From NCBI RefSeq assembly GCF_001310085.1, contig NZ_CP012643.1, positions 3,145,501 through 3,209,500 of the forward strand: DNA of 64,000 nt, in the 5' to 3' direction. Below are positions 25,344 through 34,369 of the stretch, piece after piece. This DNA is from Rufibacter tibetensis. Its GTDB lineage: Bacteria > Bacteroidota > Bacteroidia > Cytophagales > Hymenobacteraceae. The notes beneath the pieces were generated by a model. It had not been told where the DNA came from. It saw nothing but the letters and a program-made list of their open reading frames with translations, and did no database searches. The first letter of the stretch is position 1. Each line of letters opens with the position of its first letter. Made by a program: the position numbers and the translations under genes.

Positions 25344-27452
25344 CTACGAATTGAATGTAGTGCCTTCTCCGGTAGAGGTGGGAGCACCACTAGGCTCTGC
25401 CGCCGTAGGGGTATCTTCCAGGTTCTGTTGGGTGCCCGTAGGAGCAGTCAGGTGATTCTCACCAGCTACTTCGCTTTGCGTTTTGCTACGGTCTGTTCCA
25501 GCTGTATGAGCCTGATAGTTGGTTAAGCCTTCAAAAGGTCTTGGTCCTACCAAACGCTCCAGGTCATTCTGGAAAATAATCTCTTTCTCCAATAACTCCT
25601 GCGCTACCAACTCTAACTCGTGACGCTTTTCTGTTAGCAACTGAATGGTACGGGTGTACGCATCACTAACCAACAGTCTCACTTCAGAGTCAATGGTTTC
25701 AGCTGTAGTTTCTGAATAAGGCTTGGTAAACGTGTTGTCTGGCTGCTTAGAGTCATAGAACGACAGGTTACCAATGCGGCTGTTCATACCATACATGGTC
25801 ACAATGCTGTACGCCATTTTTGTAATCCGCTCCAGGTCACTCAACGCACCGGTAGAGATTTTCCCGAACACAATTTGCTCAGCAGCACGGCCACCTAAAG
25901 CCATACACATTTCATCTACTAATTGCTCTGTGTTATACAGGAACTGCTCTTTTGGCAAGTACTGGGCGTATCCTAACGCGGCAACGCCACGGGGCACAAT
26001 ACTCACTTTTACCAACGGATCACAGTGCTCCAGGAACCAACCGGCAATCGCGTGGCCGGCTTCGTGGTAGGCCACAATTTTCTTTTCCTGCGGAGAGATG
26101 ATTTTGTTTTTCTTCTCCAAACCACCAATTACACGGTCAATGGCATCGTTGAAGTCCTGCATCTCAATCGCTTTCTTGTTCCGGCGGGCGGCAATCAAGG
26201 CAGCTTCGTTACACACGTTCGCAATCTCGGCGCCTGCAAAGCCAGGAGTCTGAGCAGCCAATTTCTTCGCGTCAACGTCTCCGGCCAACGTCAAGGGTCC
26301 TAAGTGCACACCAAAAATGTGGGTACGACCATTGATATCTGGTTTGTCAATGCTGATCTGGCGATCAAAACGTCCTGGACGCAATAACGCGGAATCCAGA
26401 ATGTCAGGTCGGTTAGTAGCAGCCAGGATAATTACTCCAGAATCCGTCGCGAAACCGTCCATCTCCACTAAAAGTGAGTTCAGGGTGTTTTCGCGTTCAT
26501 CGTTCCCTCCTGGCATTTGCCCACGGCTACGGGAACGGCCAATGGCGTCAATCTCGTCAATGAAGATGATACAAGGGGCTTTGGCTTTTGCTTGCTTAAA
26601 CAAGTCACGCACCCGAGCGGCACCTACCCCTACGAACATCTCCACGAAATCTGAACCTGATAGGGAGAAGAACGGAACGTCAGCCTCGCCAGCTACGGCT
26701 TTCGCCAATAACGTTTTACCAGTACCCGGAGGACCTACCAATAACGCACCCTTCGGGATTTTACCTCCCAGAATGGTAAATTTGGTGGGGTTCTTCAGGA
26801 ATTCCACAATCTCCTGGATCTCTTCTTTTGCTTCTTCCAGACCCGCCACGTCTTTGAACGTGATCTTCACCTTGTTCTCTGCGTCAAATAGGGCAGCACG
26901 TGATTTACCGATGTTGAAAATCTGTCCACCCGCTCCCCCGTTAGCCATGCGGCGCATCAGGAACCAGAAACCTACCATTAACAGGATGAAGAACGGCCAA
27001 CCCATCAAAAGCTCTAACAGGCCAGTACGTTTCTCTATCTCAAGAGGTACCCGTTGCTCACGGGGAATTTCAGCCTGTAGCTTGTCTAAATCTTGCTTAA
27101 AGCTCTCAGCAGTGATAATGGGGAAGTGGTAGTGTGCGCCCTGGGTGTTCATGCTGAAACTACCCCGGCTCTCTAGCTCAGATCTGTATTTGTCATTTTT
27201 CAAGGCTTCCTCTTTCAAAGTCACCTCTGCCACATTGTTATTCACTACGGCCACTTTCTTAACGTCCTGTGCCATCAGCATTTCCTCAAAGCGAGGCTGT
27301 CTGATTTCAACGGTAGCGTTCAGGTTGTTATAGTAGGTAAGGCCGAAAATGAAAAGCACAAGAGCCGCCAGAACCCAGATTTGCATGGTAGGGCGCGGGG
27401 GCGTAGTGGGTATTATCTTCCTTTTTTTCTTTTTTTCTGGTTTGTCTGTCAT
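25344..27452 (-). CDS. ftsH: ATP-dependent zinc metalloprotease FtsH
   Basis: The 702-residue membrane protease unfolds and degrades misfolded membrane proteins and short-lived regulators. It has two membrane helices (about 23-41 and 148-166) around a periplasmic FtsH-extracellular domain. In the AAA+ domain, Walker A GPPGTGKT is at 240-247 and Walker B CIIFIDE ends at 300. The second region of homology is [20 protein letters not shown]. The zinc site HEAGH is at 463-467. A disordered tail rich in Thr, Gly and Pro ends the chain. It lies 48 bp after rsfS on the same strand, a gene order common in Bacteroidota as far as I know. Confidence 0.97.
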   Translation of the reverse strand: MTDKPEKKKKRKIIPTTPPRPTMQIWVLAALVLFIFGLTYYNNLNATVEIRQPRFEEMLMAQDVKKVAVVNNNVAEVTLKEEALKNDKYRSELESRGSFSMNTQGAHYHFPIITAESFKQDLDKLQAEIPREQRVPLEIEKRTGLLELLMGWPFFILLMVGFWFLMRRMANGGAGGQIFNIGKSRAALFDAENKVKITFKDVAGLEEAKEEIQEIVEFLKNPTKFTILGGKIPKGALLVGPPGTGKTLLAKAVAGEADVPFFSLSGSDFVEMFVGVGAARVRDLFKQAKAKAPCIIFIDEIDAIGRSRSRGQMPGGNDERENTLNSLLVEMDGFATDSGVIILAATNRPDILDSALLRPGRFDRQISIDKPDINGRTHIFGVHLGPLTLAGDVDAKKLAAQTPGFAGAEIANVCNEAALIAARRNKKAIEMQDFNDAIDRVIGGLEKKNKIISPQEKKIVAYHEAGHAIAGWFLEHCDPLVKVSIVPRGVAALGYAQYLPKEQFLYNTEQLVDEMCMALGGRAAEQIVFGKISTGALSDLERITKMAYSIVTMYGMNSRIGNLSFYDSKQPDNTFTKPYSETTAETIDSEVRLLVSDAYTRTIQLLTEKRHELELVAQELLEKEIIFQNDLERLVGPRPFEGLTNYQAHTAGTDRSKTQSEVAGENHLTAPTGTQQNLEDTPTAAEPSGAPTSTGEGTTFNS

Positions 27453-27500
27453 GTGGTTGTTCTCTTCAATAAAAAGTAAACCTCCCGGCTGTGCCTTTGT

Positions 27501-27899
27501 TTAACGAACAGCCGAGGTAGAGTCTTCCGTAGACGCTACATGCGTAATCTCAGCATCGCCCCAGAGTTCTTCCAGTGCATAGAAATTACGTTTATCCTTG
27601 AGAAAGATATGGGCCACCACGTCTACGTAGTCCAGCACCACCCACTCACGGTTGGTGCGACCTTCACTCTGCCACGGATTTTCTTTGGTAAGCTTATACA
27701 CTTCTTCTTCAATAGACGTAGCAATAGCATCAAGTTGTGTATCTGAGCTTGCGGAACTAATGATAAAATAGTCTGAGACGGCGTTTTTCAAAGATTTCAG
27801 GTTTAGAACGACAATATCGGCTGCCTTTCTTTCCTGCATGCCTTTTACCACCAGTTCTGCCAATATGTCGGAATTGTCCTGAATCGTGTTGTGTTTCAT
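27501..27899 (-). CDS. rsfS: Ribosomal silencing factor RsfS
   Basis: The 132-residue protein binds ribosomal protein L14 (uL14) and blocks joining of the subunits in starved cells. The core ADIVVLNLKSLKNAVSDYFIISSASSD-type region and REWVVLDYVDVVAHIFL are diagnostic. The start is the ATG at 27899 (MKHNTIQDN). The frame stays open much further upstream, but that extension lies antisense to birA and is not coding. A short acidic and Ser/Thr-rich tail follows the domain. It begins a five-gene operon with ftsH and is divergent from birA across 40 bp. Confidence 0.93.
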   Translation of the reverse strand: MKHNTIQDNSDILAELVVKGMQERKAADIVVLNLKSLKNAVSDYFIISSASSDTQLDAIATSIEEEVYKLTKENPWQSEGRTNREWVVLDYVDVVAHIFLKDKRNFYALEELWGDAEITHVASTEDSTSAVR

Positions 27900-27939
27900 T
27901 TGGGAAATATAAATTTGATCTTCAAAAATACTAAAGTCT

Positions 27940-28698
27940 TTGCATAAATTTTCGCCGAATACCCTTTTTCTGGGGCAACAGCTCCTCTTTCTGCCAGAAT
28001 GTACCTCTACCAACACAGAGGCGCATCTGCTTATTAACAAAAATGACGCCACTGATGGTTGTGTCATAGTGGCGGGCGCCCAAACCGGCGGTCGCGGCCA
28101 ACGTGGCAATACCTGGGACGTGGAACCTGACAAAAACATTACGTTATCTGTCATACTAAAGCCAACTTTTTTGGAAGCCCAGATCCAGTTTTCTCTCAAC
28201 ATTGCTGTTGCACTTGCAGCGCTGGATCTTCTGCGGGAATATTTCTCCAAAGGTGCTACCCTAAAATGGCCTAATGACCTGTATTGCCTTGACCAAAAAG
28301 CGGGCGGAATACTCATTGAGAACTCCATTAGTGGCCGTTTTCTGCAGCACAGTGTCATTGGTATTGGCATCAACGTGAATCAGGTTTCTTTCGCTCAACC
28401 GCGAGCCACATCCCTAGCCCTGCTTACCGGGCAGCAACTTCCACTTCCAAGACTCATAAGCAAGTTACTGGAAAACCTGGAACATAGGTATCTGGCCCTG
28501 AGAAATGGTAAGGCCGAAAACCAGAAAAGGGAGTACCTGCAGCACTTGTACCGCTACCAGGAATGGCATTCTTATGAAATTAACGGTCAGGTTGTACAGG
28601 GGCAGATTACAGGAATAGACACCGCCGGACGTTTGGCAGTGCTGATAGAACAGAAATTGGAGTTCTTCCAGTTCCAAGAGATCAAATTTGTATTCTGA
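27940..28698 (+). CDS. birA: Biotin--[acetyl-CoA-carboxylase] ligase
   Basis: The 252-residue enzyme activates biotin with ATP and attaches it to the carrier protein of acetyl-CoA carboxylase. The adenylate loop is GGRGQRGNTW (around 50-59), the catalytic region is LKWPNDLY, and GIGINVN follows. There is no N-terminal HTH domain, so it is a monofunctional ligase that does not repress biotin genes. An upstream stop at 27916-27918 leaves TTG at 27940 as the best start; no ATG is available before the conserved ECTSTNTEA. Its promoter must lie within or near the 40-bp gap shared with rsfS. Confidence 0.92.
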   Translation: MHKFSPNTLFLGQQLLFLPECTSTNTEAHLLINKNDATDGCVIVAGAQTGGRGQRGNTWDVEPDKNITLSVILKPTFLEAQIQFSLNIAVALAALDLLREYFSKGATLKWPNDLYCLDQKAGGILIENSISGRFLQHSVIGIGINVNQVSFAQPRATSLALLTGQQLPLPRLISKLLENLEHRYLALRNGKAENQKREYLQHLYRYQEWHSYEINGQVVQGQITGIDTAGRLAVLIEQKLEFFQFQEIKFVF

Positions 28699-28716
28699 AA
28701 ATCAGCTTTTGGCCTA

Positions 28717-28740
28717 ATTTTTGGAATATAGCCTAAAACA
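28717..28740 (+). repeat. Dispersed intergenic motif, copy G
   Basis: It reads ATTTTTGGAATATAG followed by CCTAAAACA, 19 bp past the birA stop. Confidence 0.5.
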
Positions 28741-28808
28741 AGCTTGTATCTTTAAAAGGGAAGATTGTTCTTTTTCTAGATAAAGATAGTAAAAAAACTA
28801 TGGTTGAG

Positions 28809-28839
28809 TTTGTGGTTTAAGTATAGGTTACTATATTTG
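28809..28839 (+). promoter_or_regulatory. Bacteroidota-type promoter of the T9SS cargo gene
   Basis: TTTG (28809-28812), a 19-bp spacer and TATATTTG (28832-28839) match the Bacteroidota -33/-7 consensus exactly. A transcript starting near 28846 would exclude the longer ORF and supports the ATG at 28882. Confidence 0.75.
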
Positions 28840-28881
28840 AACGATTCCGAAAGCAGTCACCAACTTCTTGGCATATATGGT

Positions 28882-29508
28882 ATGAAAATTTTTACACGTG
28901 TTTTCCTGGGCGTTTTAACCCTGGGCATAGTTTTAGGTAGTAAAGCAGCCACTCTGGGCATTCTTCCGGGCGGTTTGCCTGTGGGTACCCGTACTCTGGA
29001 GTCCTCAAAAACTGATACAGTCTTTTTGAATTGGCGGATGCCCGCTAATCCAACGGTGAATGATTTTGGGATATTGCCTGCGCTTAATTTTACTGCCCAT
29101 AATCCTAACGTGAAAAAATATTCACCATTCTTGTATTTGACCAAGAGTTCTGGAGTGACGGCGGCTAAACCAGGCTTGCGGTCTACGGCTTATGCAAGCG
29201 TGAGCAAGATTCTTTCAGGGAATCAAGGCACGAAAGAAGCTAGGTTGATTCCTTCTTTGAATGCGTATCCTAACCCCTCTAGGGGAGTAACCAAGATTTC
29301 CTTGAGTTCTTTGGGAGACGAGAACTACAAAATCAGAATCTCTAATGCTATTGGGAAAGTGTACAAAGAGATTCCGGTTATGAAACCCGCCACTACTGAA
29401 ACCATTGTGGTTGATCTTTCTCCGCTACCCGCTGGAATTTATTTCTACAGCCTTTTGGTGAACGAGAAAATGGTGGAAACCAAGCGCCTTATTTTACAGC
29501 AGCAATAA
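28882..29508 (+). CDS. Secreted protein with T9SS type A C-terminal sorting domain
   Basis: The 208-residue protein starts with a signal peptide (MKIFTRVFLGVLTLGIVLGSKA). The middle (~25-125) has no recognised domain and is rich in Pro, Asn and Thr. The last ~80 residues are a type A sorting domain, seen in LNAYPNPSRG, PLPAGIYFYSLLVNEK and the ending TKRLILQQQ. This tag directs export through the type IX system and is normally removed at the cell surface. The start follows from the promoter at 28809-28839. The small passenger may be a structural or adhesive surface protein. Confidence 0.85.
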   Translation: MKIFTRVFLGVLTLGIVLGSKAATLGILPGGLPVGTRTLESSKTDTVFLNWRMPANPTVNDFGILPALNFTAHNPNVKKYSPFLYLTKSSGVTAAKPGLRSTAYASVSKILSGNQGTKEARLIPSLNAYPNPSRGVTKISLSSLGDENYKIRISNAIGKVYKEIPVMKPATTETIVVDLSPLPAGIYFYSLLVNEKMVETKRLILQQQ

Positions 29509-29531
29509 TCTTTGCCTGCGTAAGTTATAGA

Positions 29532-29558
29532 AGAGCCAGCTTTTGCTGGCTCTTTTTT
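29532..29558 (+). terminator. Rho-independent terminator
   Basis: AGAGCCAGC-TTTT-GCTGGCTCT is followed by seven or more T. It lies 24 bp past the T9SS cargo gene stop. Confidence 0.9.
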
Positions 29559-29631
29559 TATTTATTGCCCGCCGCAAGAGGTGAGGCGTTCAGAAAATTA
29601 CTAATTTCGAGGGTTCAATCTTATTCACATC

Positions 29632-32600
29632 ATGTTGCAATACAATCGGATCAACAATCTGGTGGGTTGGCTGGTATTTGCGGTGGCCACCATCGCGTAT
29701 GTACTTACCCTGGAGCCAACCGCCAGTTTCTGGGACAGCGGAGAATTTATTGCCTGTTCTTATAAACTGCTAGTACCGCACCCGCCAGGAGCCCCTTTTT
29801 ACCTGTTGCTGGGTCGTATCTTCTCTTTGTTTGCGAGTGATCCTTCACAAGTGGCCTGGTGGGTCAACCTGCTTTCGGCTTTATCCAGTTCATTCACGGT
29901 TCTCTTCCTCTTCTGGACCATCACCATTCTGGCTCGCAAACTGCTGGTGCCTTCTGCCGCAGCGGCATCCCGCCTTTCTACCACGGTGGTGGAGGCTGAA
30001 ACTGTGGTGGCCCCTTCCTTAGGGCAGACCATTGCCATTATGGGAGCTGGTGCCGTTGGTGCCTTGGCTTTTACCTTCTCTGATTCTTTCTGGTTTTCTG
30101 CGGTGGAGGCCGAGGTATACGCTATGTCGTCTTTCTTTACTGCGTTTGTGGTGTGGGCCATGCTCCGTTGGGAAAGCCGGGCGCATGATGCCATGTCTGA
30201 CAAATGGCTGATTTTGATTGCCTATTCGGTTGGTCTTTCCATTGGGGTCCACTTGCTGAACCTGGTAGCTATTCCGGCTTTGGCGTTCATCTTCTTCTTC
30301 CGCCTGAAAAAGTACTCTAACAAAGGTGCCATCATCACGTTGGTGGTGAGTGCCGTTATTCTGGGAGTAGTGCTGGTAGGGATTATACCTGGTTTGCCTT
30401 CCATAGCCGGAAGCTTTGAAGTACTGTTTGTAAACAGCTTTGGGTTACCTTTTGGAGCGGGAGTGATTTTCTTTGTGGCCCTGTTTATCGGTTTAATTGT
30501 CTGGGCTGTTCGCTACGCCATTCGGACCGGAAACCGGGCGCTGCACACGGCTCTGTTAAGCCTTATTTTCGTGCTGATTGGGTACTCTTCTTACCTCATC
30601 ATTCCTATCCGCTCTGGCTATGACCCTACCATTGATGAGAACGACCCTGAGAACATTGTAAGCTTTGTTTCTTACCTGAAACGCGAGCAATACGGTGACC
30701 GTCCATTGTTATTTGGGCCGCAGTTCAACGCGGAGCCTATTGACCAGAAGGAAGGTGATGCTCAATACATCAAGGGCGAAGACAGGTACATTGAGGTTGG
30801 TCGCAAGGTGGAGCCGGTATATGACTCCAAAGACAAAACCTTGTTGCCGCGTTTGTACAGTAACCAGCCTGGTCATATTGTCCAATACAAAAAATGGGTA
30901 GACATTCAGGAAGGGCAGAAGCCTAGCTTTGGTGATAACATGAGCTTCCTGTTCCGTTACCAGATGGGCCATATGTTCTGGCGCTATTTCGGCTGGAACT
31001 TTGTGGGCCGTGAGGGAGATATCCAACAATCTGGCGTGTTGTGGCCTTGGGAAAGCAGCGAAGGCTTGCCTGACCGTATTTCTGAAAGCATGGCCCGCAA
31101 CAACTTCTTCATGTTGCCTCTGGTCTTGGGTATTTTAGGCTTGATTTTCCAATTGAGAAGAAAACAGCGCGACGCTTTTGTGGTAGGCTTGCTTTTCTTC
31201 TTCACAGGTATTGCCATTGTATTGTACCTGAACCAACCACCCATTGAGCCCCGTGAGCGGGATTACACCTTTGCCGGTGCGTTCTATGCTTACTGTATCT
31301 GGATTGGCTTAGGCGTATTGGCTATCGCCGATTTCCTGCGCAAAGCCTTAAAATCTGATCTTTTGGCAGGGGTAGTAGCCACCGTGGTAGGCTTGCTGAT
31401 TCCGGGTATCATGGCTGCCCAAGGCTGGGATGACCATGACCGTTCAGACCGCTACCATTCTGTAGACTCCGCTAAAAACCTGTTAAGCTCTGTTGCGCCA
31501 AATGCCATCTTATTTACCAACGGTGACAATGACACGTTCCCGCTCTGGTATGCCCAGGAAGTAGAAGGTTTCAGGACCGATGTGCGGGTAGCGGTACTTT
31601 CTTACATGAACACCGACTGGTACCTGGATCAAATGAAGCGCCAGGCCTACCAGTCTGAGCCATTCCCGATGAGCCTGGAAAATGAGAACTATCGCCAAGG
31701 CATCAACGACTATTTGCCGTACGTGGAGCGCCCAGAGGTTGCTGGTGGTATTGATTTGAAACAATACATTCAATTAGTGAAGCAAAACCACCAGGCGCTG
31801 CAGATAGGAGACCGGGCCGGAAGAACGTACCTTTCTTTCCCTACCAAGAACTTCTTCCTGAACGTTGACAAGCAGGCAGTGGTAGCTGCCAACGCAGTTC
31901 CTGCTGCTTACCAGGATTCCATTGTAAGCCAAATGCGCTGGACCATTGACAAAGGTGGTTTAGAGAAAAAGCATTTAGCCATTCTGGACCTTCTGGCCAA
32001 CAATAACTGGAAACGTCCGGTGTACTTCTCTACCACGGCAGACAACTCTGACTTCATGGGCTTAGACAACTACCTGCAGTTGGAAGGCCTTGCTTACCGG
32101 ATAGTGCCTGTGCAAAGCAGAAGCACTGAACAAATGGGCTACATTGCCAAAAACATCATGTATGACAACATGATGAACAAATTCTCCTGGCGCAACCTTG
32201 ACCGGACCGACATTTTTTATGACGAGAACTACCTTCGTTTCCCGGCCAATGCCCGTGACAAATACTACCAGTTAACCCTGGAGTACCTGAAAGCTGGTGA
32301 CAAAGCCACCGCCAAGAAAATCATGGATTACTGCTTCACGCAGCTCCCAGATAGATCCATCCCGTATGACTACTATGTGCCGCCGTTTGTGGTGCCGTTG
32401 TATGAGGTAGGAGACCAGAAGCGGGCACAGGAAATTGTGAATATCATGGCTGACCGGGCCGACAAGTCACTAAGGTATTACTTTACCCAAAGCTCTATTT
32501 TTGAGACCGAGATTCGCATTAACCTTTTCATCATGCAGCAGTTGACGCAGGTGGCACGCCAGGTAGGCATGACCCAGAAAGCAGCTGAGATTGAACAAAG

Positions 32601-32634
32601 GTTTATGCAGTACTATGGCCAAATGAGCAGATAG
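29632..32634 (+). CDS. DUF2723 membrane protein, TMEM260-like protein O-mannosyltransferase family
   Basis: The 1000-residue protein has a GT-C-like N-terminal half with about ten or more membrane helices. An acidic catalytic-type motif, ASFWDSGEFIA, lies near residue 31, followed by PHPPGAPFYLLLGR. The C-terminal ~400 residues are soluble and carry TNGDNDTFPLWY and tetratricopeptide-like helices near the end. DUF2723 is homologous to human TMEM260, an O-mannosyltransferase. In Bacteroidota it may transfer a lipid-linked sugar to exported proteins at the periplasmic face, which is an inference. The gene is monocistronic and ends in TAG, followed by a hairpin. Confidence 0.85.
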   Translation: MLQYNRINNLVGWLVFAVATIAYVLTLEPTASFWDSGEFIACSYKLLVPHPPGAPFYLLLGRIFSLFASDPSQVAWWVNLLSALSSSFTVLFLFWTITILARKLLVPSAAAASRLSTTVVEAETVVAPSLGQTIAIMGAGAVGALAFTFSDSFWFSAVEAEVYAMSSFFTAFVVWAMLRWESRAHDAMSDKWLILIAYSVGLSIGVHLLNLVAIPALAFIFFFRLKKYSNKGAIITLVVSAVILGVVLVGIIPGLPSIAGSFEVLFVNSFGLPFGAGVIFFVALFIGLIVWAVRYAIRTGNRALHTALLSLIFVLIGYSSYLIIPIRSGYDPTIDENDPENIVSFVSYLKREQYGDRPLLFGPQFNAEPIDQKEGDAQYIKGEDRYIEVGRKVEPVYDSKDKTLLPRLYSNQPGHIVQYKKWVDIQEGQKPSFGDNMSFLFRYQMGHMFWRYFGWNFVGREGDIQQSGVLWPWESSEGLPDRISESMARNNFFMLPLVLGILGLIFQLRRKQRDAFVVGLLFFFTGIAIVLYLNQPPIEPRERDYTFAGAFYAYCIWIGLGVLAIADFLRKALKSDLLAGVVATVVGLLIPGIMAAQGWDDHDRSDRYHSVDSAKNLLSSVAPNAILFTNGDNDTFPLWYAQEVEGFRTDVRVAVLSYMNTDWYLDQMKRQAYQSEPFPMSLENENYRQGINDYLPYVERPEVAGGIDLKQYIQLVKQNHQALQIGDRAGRTYLSFPTKNFFLNVDKQAVVAANAVPAAYQDSIVSQMRWTIDKGGLEKKHLAILDLLANNNWKRPVYFSTTADNSDFMGLDNYLQLEGLAYRIVPVQSRSTEQMGYIAKNIMYDNMMNKFSWRNLDRTDIFYDENYLRFPANARDKYYQLTLEYLKAGDKATAKKIMDYCFTQLPDRSIPYDYYVPPFVVPLYEVGDQKRAQEIVNIMADRADKSLRYYFTQSSIFETEIRINLFIMQQLTQVARQVGMTQKAAEIEQRFMQYYGQMSR

Positions 32635-32651
32635 GTTCAGCTTGACCTCAG

Positions 32652-32689
32652 AAAGAAGAAGCCGGTTAGAAATGACCGGCTTCTTCTTT
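32652..32689 (+). terminator. Hairpin terminator after the DUF2723 gene
   Basis: AAAGAAGAAGCCGGT (32652-32666) pairs perfectly with 32675-32689 and runs into T residues. Confidence 0.88.
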
Positions 32690-32695
32690 TTAAGT

Positions 32696-32722
32696 GTTTT
32701 GTCAAAAGCAGCCATAAAACAG
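32696..32722 (+). repeat. Dispersed intergenic motif, copy H
   Basis: It reads GTTTTGTCAAAAGCAG followed by CCATAAAACAG. The outer GTTTT and AAAAC can pair. It lies just after the DUF2723 terminator. Confidence 0.55.
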
Positions 32723-32897
32723 CAGGTTCCAATTTCCGTACCTTTAAACAAGGTTTCGACTACTTTTATCTAAAGAGAGACCAAAACACAGGTGAATAGT
32801 TGAGCAAATACCTGCTGGTAGATTTCTGCTGAAATACGGCTACCTTTGCACCCAATTCAGAAGGGCAGGTGAGACTGCTCATCAACGCATAACATCC

Positions 32898-33710
32898 ATG
32901 GAGAACAGAAATAACAGAGATAGAGACGGTGGCGGAAAGCCAAGGCACTACACCCAGCCTAAAGTAGATAAAATGGAGATGGTGTTCGGCTTGCGGCCGA
33001 TACTGGAAGCCTTGCACGCTGGCAAGACCATGGAAAAAATCTATCTGCTCAAAGGCACCAAGCACAGCATCAGCCAGGAAATCACTGAACTTGCCCGTGA
33101 AGCCCAGATTCCCATTTCTCAAGTGCCAGTAGAGAAGTTGGACCAGCTTACCCGCAAAAACCACCAGGGAGCAGTAGGCTATCTGTCAGCTATTTCCTAT
33201 TCTCCCTTGGACGAGATTGTAGCCTCTATTTTTGAAAAGGGGAAAGATCCGTTGCTGTTGGTGTTGGACCGCGTAACCGATGTCCGGAACTTTGGAGCCA
33301 TTGCCCGTAATGCCGAGTGTATGGGCGTGGATGCTATTGTGATTCCAAGCAGGGGAGCCGCCCAGATCAACGCCGATGCCTTGAAAACATCTGCAGGCGC
33401 GTTGAGCCTGATTCCTGTTTGCCGCGAGCAAAACCTTAAAGACACCCTGCATTTCCTGAAGCAGTCTGGTATACGCGTAGTAGCCTGTACTGAGAAGGCC
33501 GAAGATGACTTAACAGATACCACCATTGACTTAACCGGACCTGTGGCCGTGCTGATGGGCAGTGAAGAAGATGGTATCTCTCCGGAGTACCTCAAAAGAG
33601 CTGATGTGCGCGTGAAAATCCCGATGGTGGGTCAGGTCCAATCTTTGAACGTATCAGTGGCCAGTGGCATTATTTTATACGAAGCCTTGAGACAACGGAA
33701 AGCTGAGTAG
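32898..33710 (+). CDS. rlmB: SpoU/TrmH-family RNA 2'-O-methyltransferase (RlmB-type)
   Basis: The 270-residue enzyme matches 23S rRNA (guanosine-2'-O-)-methyltransferase RlmB. It methylates a guanosine in domain V (G2251 in E. coli) using S-adenosylmethionine. After a basic, disordered 25-residue start, the substrate-binding domain begins at VFGLRPILEAL. The SPOUT knot has the three motifs DRVTDVRNFGAIARNAE, MGSEEDGIS and IPMVGQVQSLNVSVASGI. A TACCTTTG promoter box at 32841-32848 precedes it, although no clean -33 was seen. It is monocistronic. Confidence 0.9.
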   Translation: MENRNNRDRDGGGKPRHYTQPKVDKMEMVFGLRPILEALHAGKTMEKIYLLKGTKHSISQEITELAREAQIPISQVPVEKLDQLTRKNHQGAVGYLSAISYSPLDEIVASIFEKGKDPLLLVLDRVTDVRNFGAIARNAECMGVDAIVIPSRGAAQINADALKTSAGALSLIPVCREQNLKDTLHFLKQSGIRVVACTEKAEDDLTDTTIDLTGPVAVLMGSEEDGISPEYLKRADVRVKIPMVGQVQSLNVSVASGIILYEALRQRKAE

Positions 33711-33736
33711 CTTGAGGGAACAATGTTTTGCTTTAG

Positions 33737-33778
33737 AGGGCTTTGCGCCTGTTTTTATGAAAACAGGCGCAAAGCCCT
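33737..33778 (+). terminator. Perfect hairpin terminator after rlmB (18-bp arms)
   Basis: AGGGCTTTGCGCCTGTTT (33737-33754) is perfectly complementary to 33761-33778 and is followed by TCTTTT. Confidence 0.88.
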
Positions 33779-33879
33779 TCTTTTATACAGTAAGATGAAA
33801 TTCATAATATGAATAAAAATCTAAACCTTGATGCAGCCTTTCAGCCACTAAAAGAATCTTCCTTTCAAAAAGAGATGCT

Positions 33880-34290
33880 ATGAAAAACAAGTTGCTTATT
33901 CTGTTGCTGATGTTCTTGTCATTCTCCTGTTTTGACAAGGAAGATGCTCCCACCATGTTACCCGAGGGTACTTATACAGGTATTTTCATGCGGTCTTCCC
34001 CTACGGCAGACTACACCTCGGCTAATGTTACCTTGACTTTGGAGGGGAATTCCTTTTCTGGCACTAGTGACACAAGAAAGTACCCGGCCATAGGGAAGGG
34101 GACTTACAAAGTGGAAGGCGATGAGATTACTTTTGATGATCAATCTTTCTGGACCGCAGAATTTGATTGGAGTTTGATTTTAGATGGTACTTTCTCCATC
34201 AGTACTGCAAACAACCAAGTCATCTTAACAAAGAAGAGGGGAGATATGATTGATGTGTACCGATTAACTCGCCAAGAAGAAAAACTATAA
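33880..34290 (+). CDS. Small lipoprotein of unknown function
   Basis: The 136-residue protein has a lipoprotein signal peptide (MKNKLLILLLMFLSFSC; lipidated Cys17). A compact domain with alternating strand-like stretches follows, for example EGTYTGIFMR, ANVTLTLEGNSFSG, KGTYKVEGDEITF and NNQVILTKK. This resembles small lipocalin-like beta-barrel lipoproteins in Bacteroidota, but I cannot name a family. It probably sits on the periplasmic side of the outer membrane or on the surface. Its gene is alone and convergent with the mannose-1-phosphate guanylyltransferase gene. Confidence 0.7.
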   Translation: MKNKLLILLLMFLSFSCFDKEDAPTMLPEGTYTGIFMRSSPTADYTSANVTLTLEGNSFSGTSDTRKYPAIGKGTYKVEGDEITFDDQSFWTAEFDWSLILDGTFSISTANNQVILTKKRGDMIDVYRLTRQEEKL

Positions 34291-34298
34291 TTTTGACA

Positions 34299-34359
34299 AG
34301 TACCTAAAACAGCTGCGGGGCGACTGATTTTCAGTCGCCCCGCAGCTGTTTTAGGTACT
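34299..34359. terminator. Perfect 29-bp-arm inverted repeat between convergent genes
   Basis: The arms at 34299-34327 and 34331-34359 are perfectly complementary around a 3-nt TTT loop. The outer ends carry the CCTAAAACAG half of the dispersed motif. It is the longest perfect hairpin in the window and can terminate both strands. Confidence 0.9.
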
Positions 34360-34369
34360 CAGTAGAGTC

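Noticed and set aside
27900-28373. N-terminal extension of RsfS to 290 residues
   Set aside because: The extra 158 codons lie antisense to birA and show no family sequence; the ATG at 27899 gives the normal RsfS length.
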